64,000 nt of DNA from UBA117 sp049975245. Its GTDB lineage: Archaea > Methanobacteriota > Methanobacteria > Methanobacteriales > Methanobacteriaceae. The stretch lies in the NCBI GenBank assembly GCA_049975245.1, contig JBNGDB010000011.1, forward strand, positions 1 to 64,000, given 5' to 3'. This document shows, one piece after another, positions 15,894 to 25,305 of the stretch. Position 1 is the first letter of the stretch. Each line of letters begins with the position of its first letter. The position numbers and the translations under genes were made by a program. Below the pieces are notes generated by a model. The model saw nothing but the letters and a program-made list of their open reading frames with translations, made no database searches and was not told the DNA's origin.

Positions 15894-17393
15894 CTAATCC
15901 CCCTCTTTAGAACCTTTTTGAGATATAGAATGTGCTACATAATTATTTACAGCTGCAGATATTGCTGCAACTCTTTTATTTGGTAAAAATGTTGATTTTA
16001 GTCTGATCTCCATCTCTTTATCTTCAGCTATGACCTTATGCATATCATCCATAATACCATTTTTATGTTGGTCCACGAAATGGGTGTGTAATTTAGCAGC
16101 TATAAAGTCTTCATTCTTCATAATAGCTTTATGGAATGGAATAGTAGTTTTAACTCCCAGTATAATGTACTCACTTAAAGCTCTCCTCATACGGGCAATA
16201 GTTGCATTACGTGTTCGTCCCCAGACTATAAGTTTGGAAATCATAGAGTCGTAGAATGGTGGTATTACATAATTCATGTAAACACCACTGTCCACCCTAA
16301 TACCATTACCTCCCGGGGACCGGTAGCCGGTAATTTTACCGGGGTTCGGTGCAAAATCTGAAAGGGGATCTTCGGCATTGATTCTGCATTCAATGGCGTG
16401 ACCTCTCACTGATATTTCGTTTTGAGCGCAGCATAACTGGTAATCAGATGCAATTTTTAATTGCTCTTTTACCAGGTCTATCCCGGTAATGACCTCGGTT
16501 ATAGGATGTTCTACTTGAATACGGGTATTCATCTCTAAAAAGTAGAAATCTCCATTTGAATATAAAAATTCAACAGTTCCTGCATTAGTGTATCCAATAT
16601 GCTCCGCGGCTTTTACTGCAGCTGACCCCATTGTATCTCTTAGTTCATCAGTCATTATAGGGGAAGGAGCTTCTTCTATAAGTTTTTGGTGCCTTCTCTG
16701 GATTGAGCATTCACGATCTGCCGCGTGTATAGTGTTTCCATGTTGGTCTGCCAGTATCTGGAATTCAATGTGGCGGGGTTCTTCTAAATACTTTTCAATG
16801 TAGACAGTGGAATCTCCAAAGGCAGATTGGGCTACTGATTGGGTTGATTCGATGGCTCGGACAAGTTCATCTTCTTCATAAACTGTTCGCATGCCTATTC
16901 CTCCACCCCCTGCAGAAGCCTTGACAATAACCGGGTATCCAATTGATTCTGCAATTTTTATTGCTTCATCAATTTTTTTTATTCCCTTATCAGTACCGGG
17001 TATAACTGGAACATCTGCTTTTCTCATGAGCTTTTTAGAGGTTATTTTATCCCCCATAGCTTCAATTACACGGGGTTCTGGACCTATCAATTTAATGCCA
17101 TGTTTTTCACACTCTTTTCCGAGATTTGAATTTTCAGCTAAAAATCCATACCCGGGGTGTATTCCTTCTGCACCATATTTTTCAGCCACCTCAATTATAT
17201 TATCAATATTCAGGTAACTTTGAGAGGGTGATGAACCGCCTATGTTATAAGCCTCATCAGCATATTTGGCAAAAAGTGAGTTTTTATCAGCATCTGAATA
17301 AACTGCAATACTTTTGATATCAAGTTCCCTACACGCTCTCATAACTCTTATTGCAATTTCTCCACGATTTGCAACCAAAACTTTTTTAAACAT
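15894..17393 (-). CDS. pycA: Pyruvate carboxylase subunit A (biotin carboxylase)
   Basis: The biotin carboxylase subunit of the two-subunit pyruvate carboxylase of methanogens, which makes oxaloacetate for biosynthesis. ATP-dependent carboxylation of biotin is supported by HPGYGFLAEN (residues 79-88), the glycine loop AGGGGIGMR (161-169), the ATP-grasp residues in HIEFQIL and CSIQRRHQKLIEEAPSP, and EMNTRIQVEHPITE. Length 499 fits. The pairing with birA is known from Methanothermobacter and separates this gene from acetyl-CoA carboxylase homologues. It reads divergently from the METTL5-type gene; a GGAGAT site precedes the ATG. The biotin-carrying subunit B is not in the window. Confidence 0.92.
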   Translation of the reverse strand: MFKKVLVANRGEIAIRVMRACRELDIKSIAVYSDADKNSLFAKYADEAYNIGGSSPSQSYLNIDNIIEVAEKYGAEGIHPGYGFLAENSNLGKECEKHGIKLIGPEPRVIEAMGDKITSKKLMRKADVPVIPGTDKGIKKIDEAIKIAESIGYPVIVKASAGGGGIGMRTVYEEDELVRAIESTQSVAQSAFGDSTVYIEKYLEEPRHIEFQILADQHGNTIHAADRECSIQRRHQKLIEEAPSPIMTDELRDTMGSAAVKAAEHIGYTNAGTVEFLYSNGDFYFLEMNTRIQVEHPITEVITGIDLVKEQLKIASDYQLCCAQNEISVRGHAIECRINAEDPLSDFAPNPGKITGYRSPGGNGIRVDSGVYMNYVIPPFYDSMISKLIVWGRTRNATIARMRRALSEYIILGVKTTIPFHKAIMKNEDFIAAKLHTHFVDQHKNGIMDDMHKVIAEDKEMEIRLKSTFLPNKRVAAISAAVNNYVAHSISQKGSKEGD

Positions 17394-17637
17394 GGTATCT
17401 CCTTATATTTTATTAATCTTTAGACTTAAATTCCATATCAAAGATTTTTAAATAAATTTTTTTGCTTACTAATAATATAATTTATTTTAATTATGTTAGT
17501 GGATTATATATCAACAATAATATTTAATTTATTCTTCTTTGATTAATCCCATTCATTACTTAAAATTTCTAAAGATAAAAATTTCCAGATTATCTTCCAG
17601 ATATATATAATATTATTAATACTAAAATTTGATTCAT

Positions 17638-18267
17638 ATGAGAAAACCAATAAAAAAGAAGCGACAATTAGAGATAGCCCTACAAGACATACCATTTCAT
17701 CCTAACCCCAACATACAATTAGAGCAGTATTTAACTCCAGCCACTATTGCAGCGGATGTTTTGTGGAATGCTTATTCACTGGGAGATATTGAAGGAAAAA
17801 AAGTAGTAGATCTCGGGTGCGGTACTGGAATATTCACTATTGGATCAGCCCTTTTAGGTGCAAGTGAATCTATAGGGGTAGATGTTGATTCAAGTGCTTT
17901 AATAATTGCTAAAGAACAGGCAGAACGTATTGGGGTGGCTGATGTGGTAAAATATGTCAATTCTAGTATTGATAATTTTTTCACTAAGGCTGATACTGTG
18001 ATTCAGAACCCTCCCTTCGGCGCTCAGAAAGCATTGAGAAAAAAATCAGATAGACTATTTATGGTAAAGGCGTTAGAAATCGCTCCAACAATCTTTTCAT
18101 TTCATATGGCTGAAACTGAAGATTTTGTTATTAATTTTTTCAATTCCCTGGGGGGAGTATTAACTCATAAATTTTATTACAAATTTTCAATACCAAAAAC
18201 CTACCATTTCCATGAAAAAGAAAAAATAGATATTGATGTGGTGGTAGTTCGAGTGGTTAAAGCCTGA
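17638..18267 (+). CDS. METTL5-type RNA N6-adenine methyltransferase (209 aa)
   Basis: A Rossmann-fold SAM methyltransferase. The SAM motif DLGCGTG is at residues 58-64, the acidic motif VDVDSSA at 81-87, and the catalytic NPPF motif at 124-127 (IQNPPFGAQ), the signature of N6-adenine methylases. Size and sequence suit the METTL5 family, which methylates a single adenine in small-subunit rRNA in eukaryotes; the archaeal target is inferred by homology. ATG 17638 is chosen; TTG 17629 would add three residues. An ATATATATAA box at 17600-17610 lies about 30 bases upstream with no ribosome binding site, so the mRNA is probably leaderless or nearly so. Confidence 0.87.
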   Translation: MRKPIKKKRQLEIALQDIPFHPNPNIQLEQYLTPATIAADVLWNAYSLGDIEGKKVVDLGCGTGIFTIGSALLGASESIGVDVDSSALIIAKEQAERIGVADVVKYVNSSIDNFFTKADTVIQNPPFGAQKALRKKSDRLFMVKALEIAPTIFSFHMAETEDFVINFFNSLGGVLTHKFYYKFSIPKTYHFHEKEKIDIDVVVVRVVKA

Positions 18268-18325
18268 AAATGAGTTAATGATATTAAGATTATAAAAATA
18301 AATAATTTACAAATTAATAAATACT

Positions 18326-18396
18326 TTACAATATTTCAGTTTTTTAACTTGGATCAAATTTTACAATTATTTCAGTTTTTTAACTTGGATCAAATT
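18326..18396 (+). repeat. 35-bp tandem duplication
   Basis: Two copies, 18326-18360 and 18361-18396, share TTACAAT, TTTCAGTTTTTTAACTTGG and ATCAAATT with one inserted T. It lies downstream of the METTL5-type gene; the T6 run in each copy may help terminate its transcription. Confidence 0.85.
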
Positions 18397-18650
18397 TAAC
18401 TTAAATGTCATCAACTTTAACCATTTTTCAAATTAAATTTAGAATGGTCAAGATCACTTACCAATATATTATATATGATAAGGCAGAAAATTAGTAAAAC
18501 TTATCCAGATAGTTGGCTAATATTATATTTAATATAATCGTGAAATATGGTGCTATGATCATATGAATATCCATTCTTGCAAACTTTAATGTTAAGGAGT
18601 ATTCATACCATTTGCACTTAATATCTATATTTCTAGAAAAAGGTAGTTAG

Positions 18651-18697
18651 GGTTATGTACAATAACCTTTATAACCTATAAAAACAAATATTTGAAG
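18651..18697 (+). promoter_or_regulatory. Promoter with palindrome before the first gene of the cluster
   Basis: GGTTAT (18651-18656) and ATAACC (18662-18667) form a perfect 6-base inverted repeat around GTACA, followed at once by TTTATAAC, a TATA-like box 24-30 bases before ATG 18698. That spacing predicts a leaderless mRNA. The palindrome sits where a repressor or activator site would be; regulation is inferred. Confidence 0.5.
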
Positions 18698-19507
18698 ATG
18701 GGAATAAGCCACTTAACCATTTTCATACCGGCCTCTCTAACTGCAGAATCTAAAGATTTGAAAATTAAAACCTATAAGGTAGGACTTATTGGTAGATCTG
18801 CAGCAGTTTTTAGGGTTGATAAGATAGTGGTCTACAATGACGATGCAGACCCTCAAGAGGCAAAGTTTATTAGTGATATTCTCAGTTATATGAATACACC
18901 CCAATATCTTCGAAAGAAGGTATTTCCTATAAAAAAAGAATTAAAACATGTGGGAATTCTCCCGCCACTGAGGTCTCCTCATCATCCTACTGGCATGCCT
19001 GGTCAAGGGGATTATAGACAAGGTTTAACCCTTAAACGTACAAAAAAAGGTACAGTTGTTGATATAGGGGCCGATAAGTTAGCTTTATGTAAGGAGAAAC
19101 TCACTGTAAATAAAATATTGAGCTTTAAAATTAAAAAGCTAGCCAAAGAGATAATCGTCGAACCGGATAAACCAGACGTTTATTGGGGATATGAGACTTT
19201 ACTCTCAAATAAAAATTTATACGATAGTATTAGGGCAGAAAAACCCGATGTTGTAGTATCAACTTCGCGTTATGGAGAGCCCATCACTTCTATTCTAAAT
19301 GAAGTAAAACATAAGATAAAAACGGCCAAACATCTAGCTATTTTGTTTGGCGGTCCTTATTCAGGCTTACATGATATTATTCAGGGCCAAAACATTGTAG
19401 ATGTTGATGTAAATACAGTCCCCGGACAAGGGACTAAGACTGTAAGGACGGAAGAAGCGGTTTTAGCTACTTTATCTGTGTTTAATCTAATTTTAAACAC
19501 AGAGTAA
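18698..19507 (+). CDS. SPOUT RNA methyltransferase (MTH1/COG2106 family, 269 aa)
   Basis: A knotted SPOUT-class methyltransferase with an inserted OB-like domain. Its homologue in Methanothermobacter, the first gene in that genome's numbering, has a solved structure with a deep C-terminal knot. The family is annotated as a putative RNA uridine N3-methyltransferase. Knot residues are visible as LFGGPYSGLHDI (about 226) and VPGQGTKTVRTEEA near the C-terminus; RSPHHPTGMPGQG near residue 95 is the conserved insert. ATG 18698 is chosen; TTG 18692 is possible. It lies 44 bases upstream of rpl3 and is probably cotranscribed with it, consistent with a large-subunit rRNA target, which is inference. 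Confidence 0.85.
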   Translation: MGISHLTIFIPASLTAESKDLKIKTYKVGLIGRSAAVFRVDKIVVYNDDADPQEAKFISDILSYMNTPQYLRKKVFPIKKELKHVGILPPLRSPHHPTGMPGQGDYRQGLTLKRTKKGTVVDIGADKLALCKEKLTVNKILSFKIKKLAKEIIVEPDKPDVYWGYETLLSNKNLYDSIRAEKPDVVVSTSRYGEPITSILNEVKHKIKTAKHLAILFGGPYSGLHDIIQGQNIVDVDVNTVPGQGTKTVRTEEAVLATLSVFNLILNTE

Positions 19508-19551
19508 TCAGGAAAATTGGAAATTTGCTATATGTAAGGAGGTAAAATTAA

Positions 19552-20562
<1,011 letters not shown>

Positions 20563-20578
20563 GTAAAGAGTGATGTAA

Positions 20579-21361
20579 ATGAAGAAGTTCAAGGTTTATT
20601 CATTAGAAGGTGAAGTTATTGATGAGATTGACTTACCTGAAATTTTCAATGAGCAATTTCGACCAGATTTAATAAAAAGAGCAGTTATATCTTCACAAAC
20701 CGCTAGAATCCAACCATGGGGATCAAATCCTATGGCAGGTAAGCGTAACACTGCCGAATCATTTGGGGCAGGACGTGGAGTTGCAATGGTGCGAAGAATT
20801 AAGGGTAGTAGACACCCTGCAGCATCAAAAGCAGCATTTGCACCCCAAACGGTAGGTGGTAGAAGAGCTCACCCACCCAGGCCGGAAAAAGTTTTACACG
20901 AAAAAATCAACAGAAAAGAAAGAAGATTTGCCATAAGGTCTGCCATTGCAGCAACTACAGATCAATCTCTAGTTGAAAATAGGGGACATGAAATTGAAAG
21001 CGTACCCCAACTGCCTATAATTGTGGATGATGAATTGATCAAGGTCAAAAAAACCAAAGAGACCCGGGAAATTTTCAAGAAATTAGGATTAATTGACGAC
21101 ATTGTACGAGCTAAAAATGGTAAGAAAATACGCGCTGGAAAGGGTAAAATGAGGGGTAGAAAATACAAATCACCCAAAGGACCTCTAATAGTTGTGGGCG
21201 AAGATAAGGGAATAAGTCTTGGAGCCAGAAACCATCCCGGTGTAGATGTGGTGGTTGTTGATAACTTAAATGCCGAGCTTTTAGCTCCAGGTACTCATCC
21301 AGGAAGACTTACCGTATTCACTAAATCTGCCATAGAAAAATTAGGTGAATTGTTTCAATAA
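20579..21361 (+). CDS. rpl4: Ribosomal protein uL4
   Basis: Large-subunit protein whose extended loop lines the peptide exit tunnel. It is the archaeal form (260 aa), with the loop sequence PWGSNPMAGKRNTAESFGAG near residue 45, VGGRRAHPPRPEK near 95 and AGKGKMRGRKYKSPKGP near 185. A GTGATG site precedes ATG 20579. In bacteria L4 regulates its own operon; no equivalent site could be identified here. It lies between rpl3 and rpl23 in the conserved order. Confidence 0.98.
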   Translation: MKKFKVYSLEGEVIDEIDLPEIFNEQFRPDLIKRAVISSQTARIQPWGSNPMAGKRNTAESFGAGRGVAMVRRIKGSRHPAASKAAFAPQTVGGRRAHPPRPEKVLHEKINRKERRFAIRSAIAATTDQSLVENRGHEIESVPQLPIIVDDELIKVKKTKETREIFKKLGLIDDIVRAKNGKKIRAGKGKMRGRKYKSPKGPLIVVGEDKGISLGARNHPGVDVVVVDNLNAELLAPGTHPGRLTVFTKSAIEKLGELFQ

Positions 21362-21380
21362 TAACCAGGTTGTGTAAAAA

Positions 21381-21641
21381 ATGGATCCTTATGCAGTAAT
21401 TGTTAAACCTCATGTCACAGAAAAAAGCATGAACCTTATTGATCAAAATAACGAATTAACATTTGTAGTTCTAAGACAAAGTAACAAATCAGAAATTAAA
21501 ACAGCCTTTGAAGATTTATTCGCAGTAAAGGTTGAGAAAGTAAATACTCAAATTAGCTCGAAAGGTAATAAATTAGCCTACATAAAACTGGCTAAAGAAC
21601 ATAATGCTGAAGACATAGCAGTGAAAATGGGAGTATTCTAA
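21381..21641 (+). CDS. rpl23: Ribosomal protein uL23
   Basis: Large-subunit protein at the tunnel exit, docking site for the signal recognition particle and the Sec channel. The 86-residue archaeal form starts MDPYAVIVKPHVTEKSMN, with the family motif VKPHVTEK and the C-terminal NKLAYIKLAKEHNAEDIA. It lies 19 bases after rpl4. A short AT-rich gap with two copies of TTTAAATATAATAA-like sequence separates it from rpl2. Confidence 0.98.
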   Translation: MDPYAVIVKPHVTEKSMNLIDQNNELTFVVLRQSNKSEIKTAFEDLFAVKVEKVNTQISSKGNKLAYIKLAKEHNAEDIAVKMGVF

Positions 21642-21694
21642 CTTTAATAATTTAAATATAATAATTTAAATCCTGAATTTATGGAGGAAATAAA

Positions 21695-22420
21695 ATGGGA
21701 AAACGATTAAAAACGCAGAGGAGAGGAAGGGGAACTCCTACTTATAAAAGTGCGTCTCACCGTTTCAAGGGAAAAATTGAGTACAGATCATATGATAACT
21801 TGGAAAAAGAGGGCATTTTAAAAGGTAGAATAGTGGATATTATGCACGATCCTGGAAGGACGGCCCCTGTTGCTCTCGTTAAATTTGAAAATGGTGAAAA
21901 GAGACTAATTTTAGCACCAGAAAGTATAAAAATTAATGATGATATAGCTTGTGGAATTTCAGCACCAATTAAACCAGGTAATTCATTACCTCTTGCTGAA
22001 ATCCCAGAAGGTACACCAGTTTATAATCTTGAAAAAAATCCGGGAGATGGCGGAAAATTTGTCCGTTCTTCTGGAACTTACGCTTCTTTGATCACTCATG
22101 ATATGGATAAAGCAGTAGTTGAACTGCCATCCGGCGAATTGAAAGCATTTAATCCTCGTTGCAGAGCAACCATAGGTGTAGTGGCAGGTGGAGGTAGAAA
22201 AGAAAAACCATTCCTCAAAGCAGGTAACAGATATTATGCTATGAAAGCTAAGGGTAAAAAGAATGTTACTGTTAGGGGAGTTGCTATGAATGCTGTAGAC
22301 CACCCACACGGTGGAGGAAACAGACAGCACCCAGGAAGGCCAACCACTATATCAAGACACGCACCACCAGGAAGAAAAGTCGGTTCAATAGCTGCTAAAA
22401 GAACAGGGAAGAGAAGATAG
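21695..22420 (+). CDS. rpl2: Ribosomal protein uL2
   Basis: Large-subunit protein needed for subunit association and peptidyl transferase activity. The sequence starts MGKRLKTQRRGRGTPTYKS and holds the invariant active-site segment AMNAVDHPHGGGNRQHPGRP with its conserved His near residue 200. It has 241 residues, the archaeal length. GGAGGAAATAAA precedes the ATG. It is followed after 11 bases by rps19. Confidence 0.98.
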   Translation: MGKRLKTQRRGRGTPTYKSASHRFKGKIEYRSYDNLEKEGILKGRIVDIMHDPGRTAPVALVKFENGEKRLILAPESIKINDDIACGISAPIKPGNSLPLAEIPEGTPVYNLEKNPGDGGKFVRSSGTYASLITHDMDKAVVELPSGELKAFNPRCRATIGVVAGGGRKEKPFLKAGNRYYAMKAKGKKNVTVRGVAMNAVDHPHGGGNRQHPGRPTTISRHAPPGRKVGSIAAKRTGKRR

Positions 22421-22431
22421 GAGGTGAATTA

Positions 22432-22842
22432 TTGGCTAGAAAAGAATTTATGTATCGCGGTTATACATTAAAAGAATTACAACAAATGCCTTTGGACAAT
22501 GTAATCCAATTGTTCCCTGCAAGGCAGAGAAGATCCCTAAAAAAGGGATTCTTACCTAGACAAAAAAAGATACTGGAAAAAATACGAAAGTTGAAAAAAC
22601 AAGAAAACAAAGGTGGAAGACCTCAAATTATTAAGACTCATTGTAGAGATATGATAGTACTTCCAGAAATGGTTGGACTAACCTTTGGGATTTATAATGG
22701 TAAAGAATTCGTTCAAGTGGAGATACAACCTGAAATGATAGGATGTTACTTTGGGGAATTTGCACTCACCAGAAGAAGGGTGGAACACGGAGATCCCGGA
22801 ATGGGAGCTACCAGATCATCAATGTTCGTGCCGCTTAAATAA
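22432..22842 (+). CDS. rps19: Ribosomal protein uS19
   Basis: Small-subunit head protein that forms bridges with uS13 near the A site. Archaeal form of 136 residues; conserved segments are MARKEFMYRGYTLKEL, VQPEMIG-like VEIQPEMIGCYFGEFALTRR and the C-terminal HGDPGMGATRSSMFVPLK. The start is TTG 22432 with GGAGGTG ten bases upstream. It lies in the conserved order rpl2-rps19-rpl22. Confidence 0.97.
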   Translation: MARKEFMYRGYTLKELQQMPLDNVIQLFPARQRRSLKKGFLPRQKKILEKIRKLKKQENKGGRPQIIKTHCRDMIVLPEMVGLTFGIYNGKEFVQVEIQPEMIGCYFGEFALTRRRVEHGDPGMGATRSSMFVPLK

Positions 22843-22854
22843 GGAGAATATACA

Positions 22855-23313
22855 ATGGCAAAGATTAAATACGCTTATACAGGTGACGAAGAAAAAACAG
22901 CAAAAGCTGTTGGAAGATCTCTTAAGATCTCTCCAAAACATGCTGTTGAGATATGTAAACAGATTAAGGGCATGAAAATAGAAAACGCCAAAGATTATCT
23001 GGAAGAAGTAATTCAAATGAAGAAACCAGTCCCATTCAAAAGACATAATAAAAAGGTTGGTCACAGGAGAGGTATGCAGGGATGGCCTAGCGGTCGATAC
23101 CCAGTTAAAGCTGCAAAACAGATTTTAAACGTTCTAGTTAATGCAGAAGCCAATGCAGAATACAAAGGTCTGGATACTGAAATTCTTAAAATAAAACATA
23201 TATCCAGTCACAGAGGTTTTGTTATAAGAGGATGGACACCCCGAGCATTTGGGCGTGCAAGTCCATTTAACACACCCACCACCCACATTCAAATAGTTCT
23301 AGGGGAGGCATAG
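22855..23313 (+). CDS. rpl22: Ribosomal protein uL22
   Basis: Large-subunit protein whose hairpin lines the exit tunnel. The 152-residue archaeal form shows SLKISPKHAVEICKQIKG near the N-terminus, KVGHRRGMQGWPSGRYPVKA in the loop and RGWTPRAFGRASPFNTPTTH at the C-terminus. AAGGAGAA precedes ATG 22855. Rps3 follows after five bases. Confidence 0.98.
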   Translation: MAKIKYAYTGDEEKTAKAVGRSLKISPKHAVEICKQIKGMKIENAKDYLEEVIQMKKPVPFKRHNKKVGHRRGMQGWPSGRYPVKAAKQILNVLVNAEANAEYKGLDTEILKIKHISSHRGFVIRGWTPRAFGRASPFNTPTTHIQIVLGEA

Positions 23314-23318
23314 ATTAA

Positions 23319-24374
23319 ATGATAGAAAAAGATTTTGTCACAGAAGGTCTTAGAAGAACCACCATTGACGAATACCTTGAAAACGAGCTCGAAAGAGCTG
23401 GATATGGTGGAATGGAAATTCAAGTAACTCCCTTAGGTACAATGGTAGTTGTTTATGCGGAACGTCCAGGTATGGTTATAGGACGAGGCGGAAAAACTGT
23501 TCGTAACATAACCCAAAACCTGAAAAATAACTTCGGAATTGAAAATCCACAAGTGGAAGTTAAAGAGGTTGACGTACCGGAATTAAACCCAAAAATAATG
23601 GCATATAAAATTGCTAATATGTTACAAAGAGGTATGCACTTTAGGAGAGTTGCATATACAGCCCTTAGAAGAATCATGGGTGCTGGAGCTCAAGGTGTAG
23701 AAGTTACCATTTCTGGTAAAATAAGAGGAGCAAGATCTGCTTGCGCCAAATTCACTGACGGTTACATAAAAAGATGTGGAGAACCATCCACCCGATTTGT
23801 AAGAGAAGGATTTGCAACAGTCCAACTTAAACCCGGTGTATTAGGTATATACGTTAGAATTATGCCTCCGGATGTTGTTTTACCTGATAAAGTTGACATA
23901 TTAAAACCTGAAATTGAGGAAGAATCTGTTGATCAGGTAATGGAAACTTTAGAAACCGAAGAATCTGCTAAAACAGATATTGACGCTGTAGAAGAAACTG
24001 TGGAAAAAGTTGTGGAAGACGTGGAAAAAGTCGTCGAAAAAGCAGTTGAGACTGCTGAAGATGCCATAGAATCAATTGTTGAAGAAATCACAGAAGAAGC
24101 AGAAGAAGCAGAGGAAATAGTTCAGATTGAAGATACTGAAGAAGCAGAAGAAGCAGAGGAAATAGTTCAGATTGAAGATACTGAAGAAGCAGAAGAAGCA
24201 GAGGAAATAGTTCAGATTGAAGATACTGAGGAAGAAAAAGTAGAAACAAAAGCTAAAGAAGAAAAATCATCTAAAGCCGATGTTAAAGAAGATTCCACTG
24301 AAACTGAGCAAACTGAAACTGAGCAAGATTCCACTGAAGACACAACGGAAAAAAAATCAGATAAATCTGAATAA
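23319..24374 (+). CDS. rps3: Ribosomal protein uS3 with long acidic C-terminal extension (351 aa)
   Basis: Small-subunit protein at the mRNA entry tunnel. Residues 1-205 are a normal archaeal uS3: the KH domain (VIGRGGKTVRNITQNLK, residues 52-68) and C-terminal domain (GRSACAKF-like ARSACAKFTDGYIKRCGE). From about residue 206 to 351 there is a very acidic tail of Glu, Asp, Val and Ala, including three perfect copies of EEAEEAEEIVQIEDT at residues 259-303 and a Thr/Glu-rich end. Archaeal uS3 is usually about 210-250 residues, so this tail is unusually long. The tail may contact mRNA entry factors or be disordered; its role is unknown. It shares codon use with the rest and ends before rpl29. 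Confidence 0.95.
   Translation: MIEKDFVTEGLRRTTIDEYLENELERAGYGGMEIQVTPLGTMVVVYAERPGMVIGRGGKTVRNITQNLKNNFGIENPQVEVKEVDVPELNPKIMAYKIANMLQRGMHFRRVAYTALRRIMGAGAQGVEVTISGKIRGARSACAKFTDGYIKRCGEPSTRFVREGFATVQLKPGVLGIYVRIMPPDVVLPDKVDILKPEIEEESVDQVMETLETEESAKTDIDAVEETVEKVVEDVEKVVEKAVETAEDAIESIVEEITEEAEEAEEIVQIEDTEEAEEAEEIVQIEDTEEAEEAEEIVQIEDTEEEKVETKAKEEKSSKADVKEDSTETEQTETEQDSTEDTTEKKSDKSE
24093..24227 (+). repeat. Three tandem 45-nt coding repeats in rps3
   Basis: Copies at 24093-24137, 24138-24182 and 24183-24227 are in frame and essentially identical at DNA level, encoding 15 acidic residues each. Perfect DNA identity, not only protein similarity, points to recent expansion by slippage or unequal recombination. 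Confidence 0.95.
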
Positions 24375-24412
24375 ATATAACTAAAATAAATATACTTAAG
24401 AAGGGATAATAA

Positions 24413-24622
24413 ATGGTTATATTAAGGAGCAAAGAAATAAGAGAGATGGAAATGGAAGAAATCCAGAAGAAACTGGATGAACTTAAGGCAGAATATGCAA
24501 AAAACGTCTCTAAAAGTTCTGCAGCCGGGGTTTATGAAGATCCAGGAAAAATCAAGGAGCTCAAGAGAACGATTGCTCGTGTTCTTACTATCATTAATGA
24601 AAAAAAGGGAGAAATAAACTAG
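24413..24622 (+). CDS. rpl29: Ribosomal protein uL29
   Basis: Small helical large-subunit protein near the tunnel exit, 69 residues, typical size. The N-terminus MVILRSKEIREMEMEEIQKK and the C-terminal IKELKRTIARVLTIINEKK are diagnostic. AGAAGGGAT precedes the ATG. The stop touches the start codon of the SUI1 gene with no gap. Confidence 0.97.
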   Translation: MVILRSKEIREMEMEEIQKKLDELKAEYAKNVSKSSAAGVYEDPGKIKELKRTIARVLTIINEKKGEIN

Positions 24623-24943
24623 ATGAAAATCTGTGATGTGTGCGGTCTTCCAGAGGAACTATGCGTCTGTGAAGAAATTGCCAGAGAAGTTCAAACAGTT
24701 AAAGTCTATACCGTAAGAAGACGATTCGGAAAATTAATGACTATCGTTGAGGGAATAGATGAACACGACATTGATGTGAAGGAACTAACAAAAGAGCTTA
24801 AAGCAAAATGTGCTTGTGGAGGAACAGCCAAGAAAGGCCAGATAGAACTTCAAGGGGATCAAAAACGAAAAGTTAAAGAAGTTCTTGCTAATATGGGCTT
24901 TTCTTCAGATACAATAGAAATAAGAGATAGAATTCAGAGATAA
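24623..24943 (+). CDS. Translation initiation factor aIF1 (SUI1/YciH family)
   Basis: The archaeal eIF1 homologue, which helps select the start codon on the small subunit. The SUI1 domain covers residues 30-105, with GKLMTIVEGIDEHDIDVKEL and CACGGTAKKGQIELQGDQ as core motifs. A short N-terminal Cys cluster (CDVCGLPEELCVCEE, cysteines at 4, 7, 13 and 15) is typical of methanogen members and may bind zinc. The ATG follows the rpl29 stop directly. Its place inside the ribosomal operon supports the role. Confidence 0.93.
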   Translation: MKICDVCGLPEELCVCEEIAREVQTVKVYTVRRRFGKLMTIVEGIDEHDIDVKELTKELKAKCACGGTAKKGQIELQGDQKRKVKEVLANMGFSSDTIEIRDRIQR

Positions 24944-25016
24944 CCATTATTAAATGTATTTATTCTGTTTAAATTCTCTTAATTTATTTTATCTAATAAC
25001 TGGCGAATCATGAATT

Positions 25017-25301
25017 ATGATAAATCCACAAAACATCTTTCGGCACGAACTAATTGGACTTTCAGTTAAGATTATTGAAAGTTCAAATTCGGATTTAATC
25101 GGAATAAAAGGAAAAGTTGTTGACGAGACCAAATATACACTTAAGATTGAAAAAGAAGATGGAAAGGAAGTTTTAATCCCTAAAAATGTTGCAACTTTTC
25201 ATTTCATATTAAATGATGGAAAGATAGTTGAAATAGAAGGTAAAATCCTTATGGCTCGTCCTGAAGATAGAATTAAAAAAAAATTCAGAAAATATTGGTG
25301 A
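25017..25301 (+). CDS. rnp1: Ribonuclease P protein component 1 (Rpp29/Pop4)
   Basis: Protein subunit of archaeal RNase P, which matures tRNA 5' ends. It has the Sm-like Rpp29 barrel, with RHELIGLSVKIIESSNSDLI near the N-terminus and GIKGKVVDETKYTLKI in the core. It has 94 residues, the usual archaeal size. ATG 25017 has no strong ribosome binding site; a 73-base AT-rich gap precedes it, so an internal promoter is possible. Two tRNA genes of this window depend on RNase P for 5' processing. Confidence 0.93.
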   Translation: MINPQNIFRHELIGLSVKIIESSNSDLIGIKGKVVDETKYTLKIEKEDGKEVLIPKNVATFHFILNDGKIVEIEGKILMARPEDRIKKKFRKYW

Positions 25302-25305
25302 TAAT

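Larger units (their letters stand above)
18268..18697. other. Leader region of the ribosomal supercluster
   Basis: A 430-base gap before the first gene of the translation cluster. It holds a 35-base tandem duplication (18326-18396), an inverted pair TATGAATA (18562-18569) and TATTCATA (18600-18607), and the palindrome plus TATA box at 18651-18675. No conventional open reading frame was seen. It could contain a regulatory leader, but no known riboswitch class was recognised. Confidence 0.55.

Noticed and set aside
18563..18589. Eight-codon upstream open reading frame in the ribosomal leader
   Set aside because: No ribosome binding site, too short to judge, and no regulatory amino acid run.
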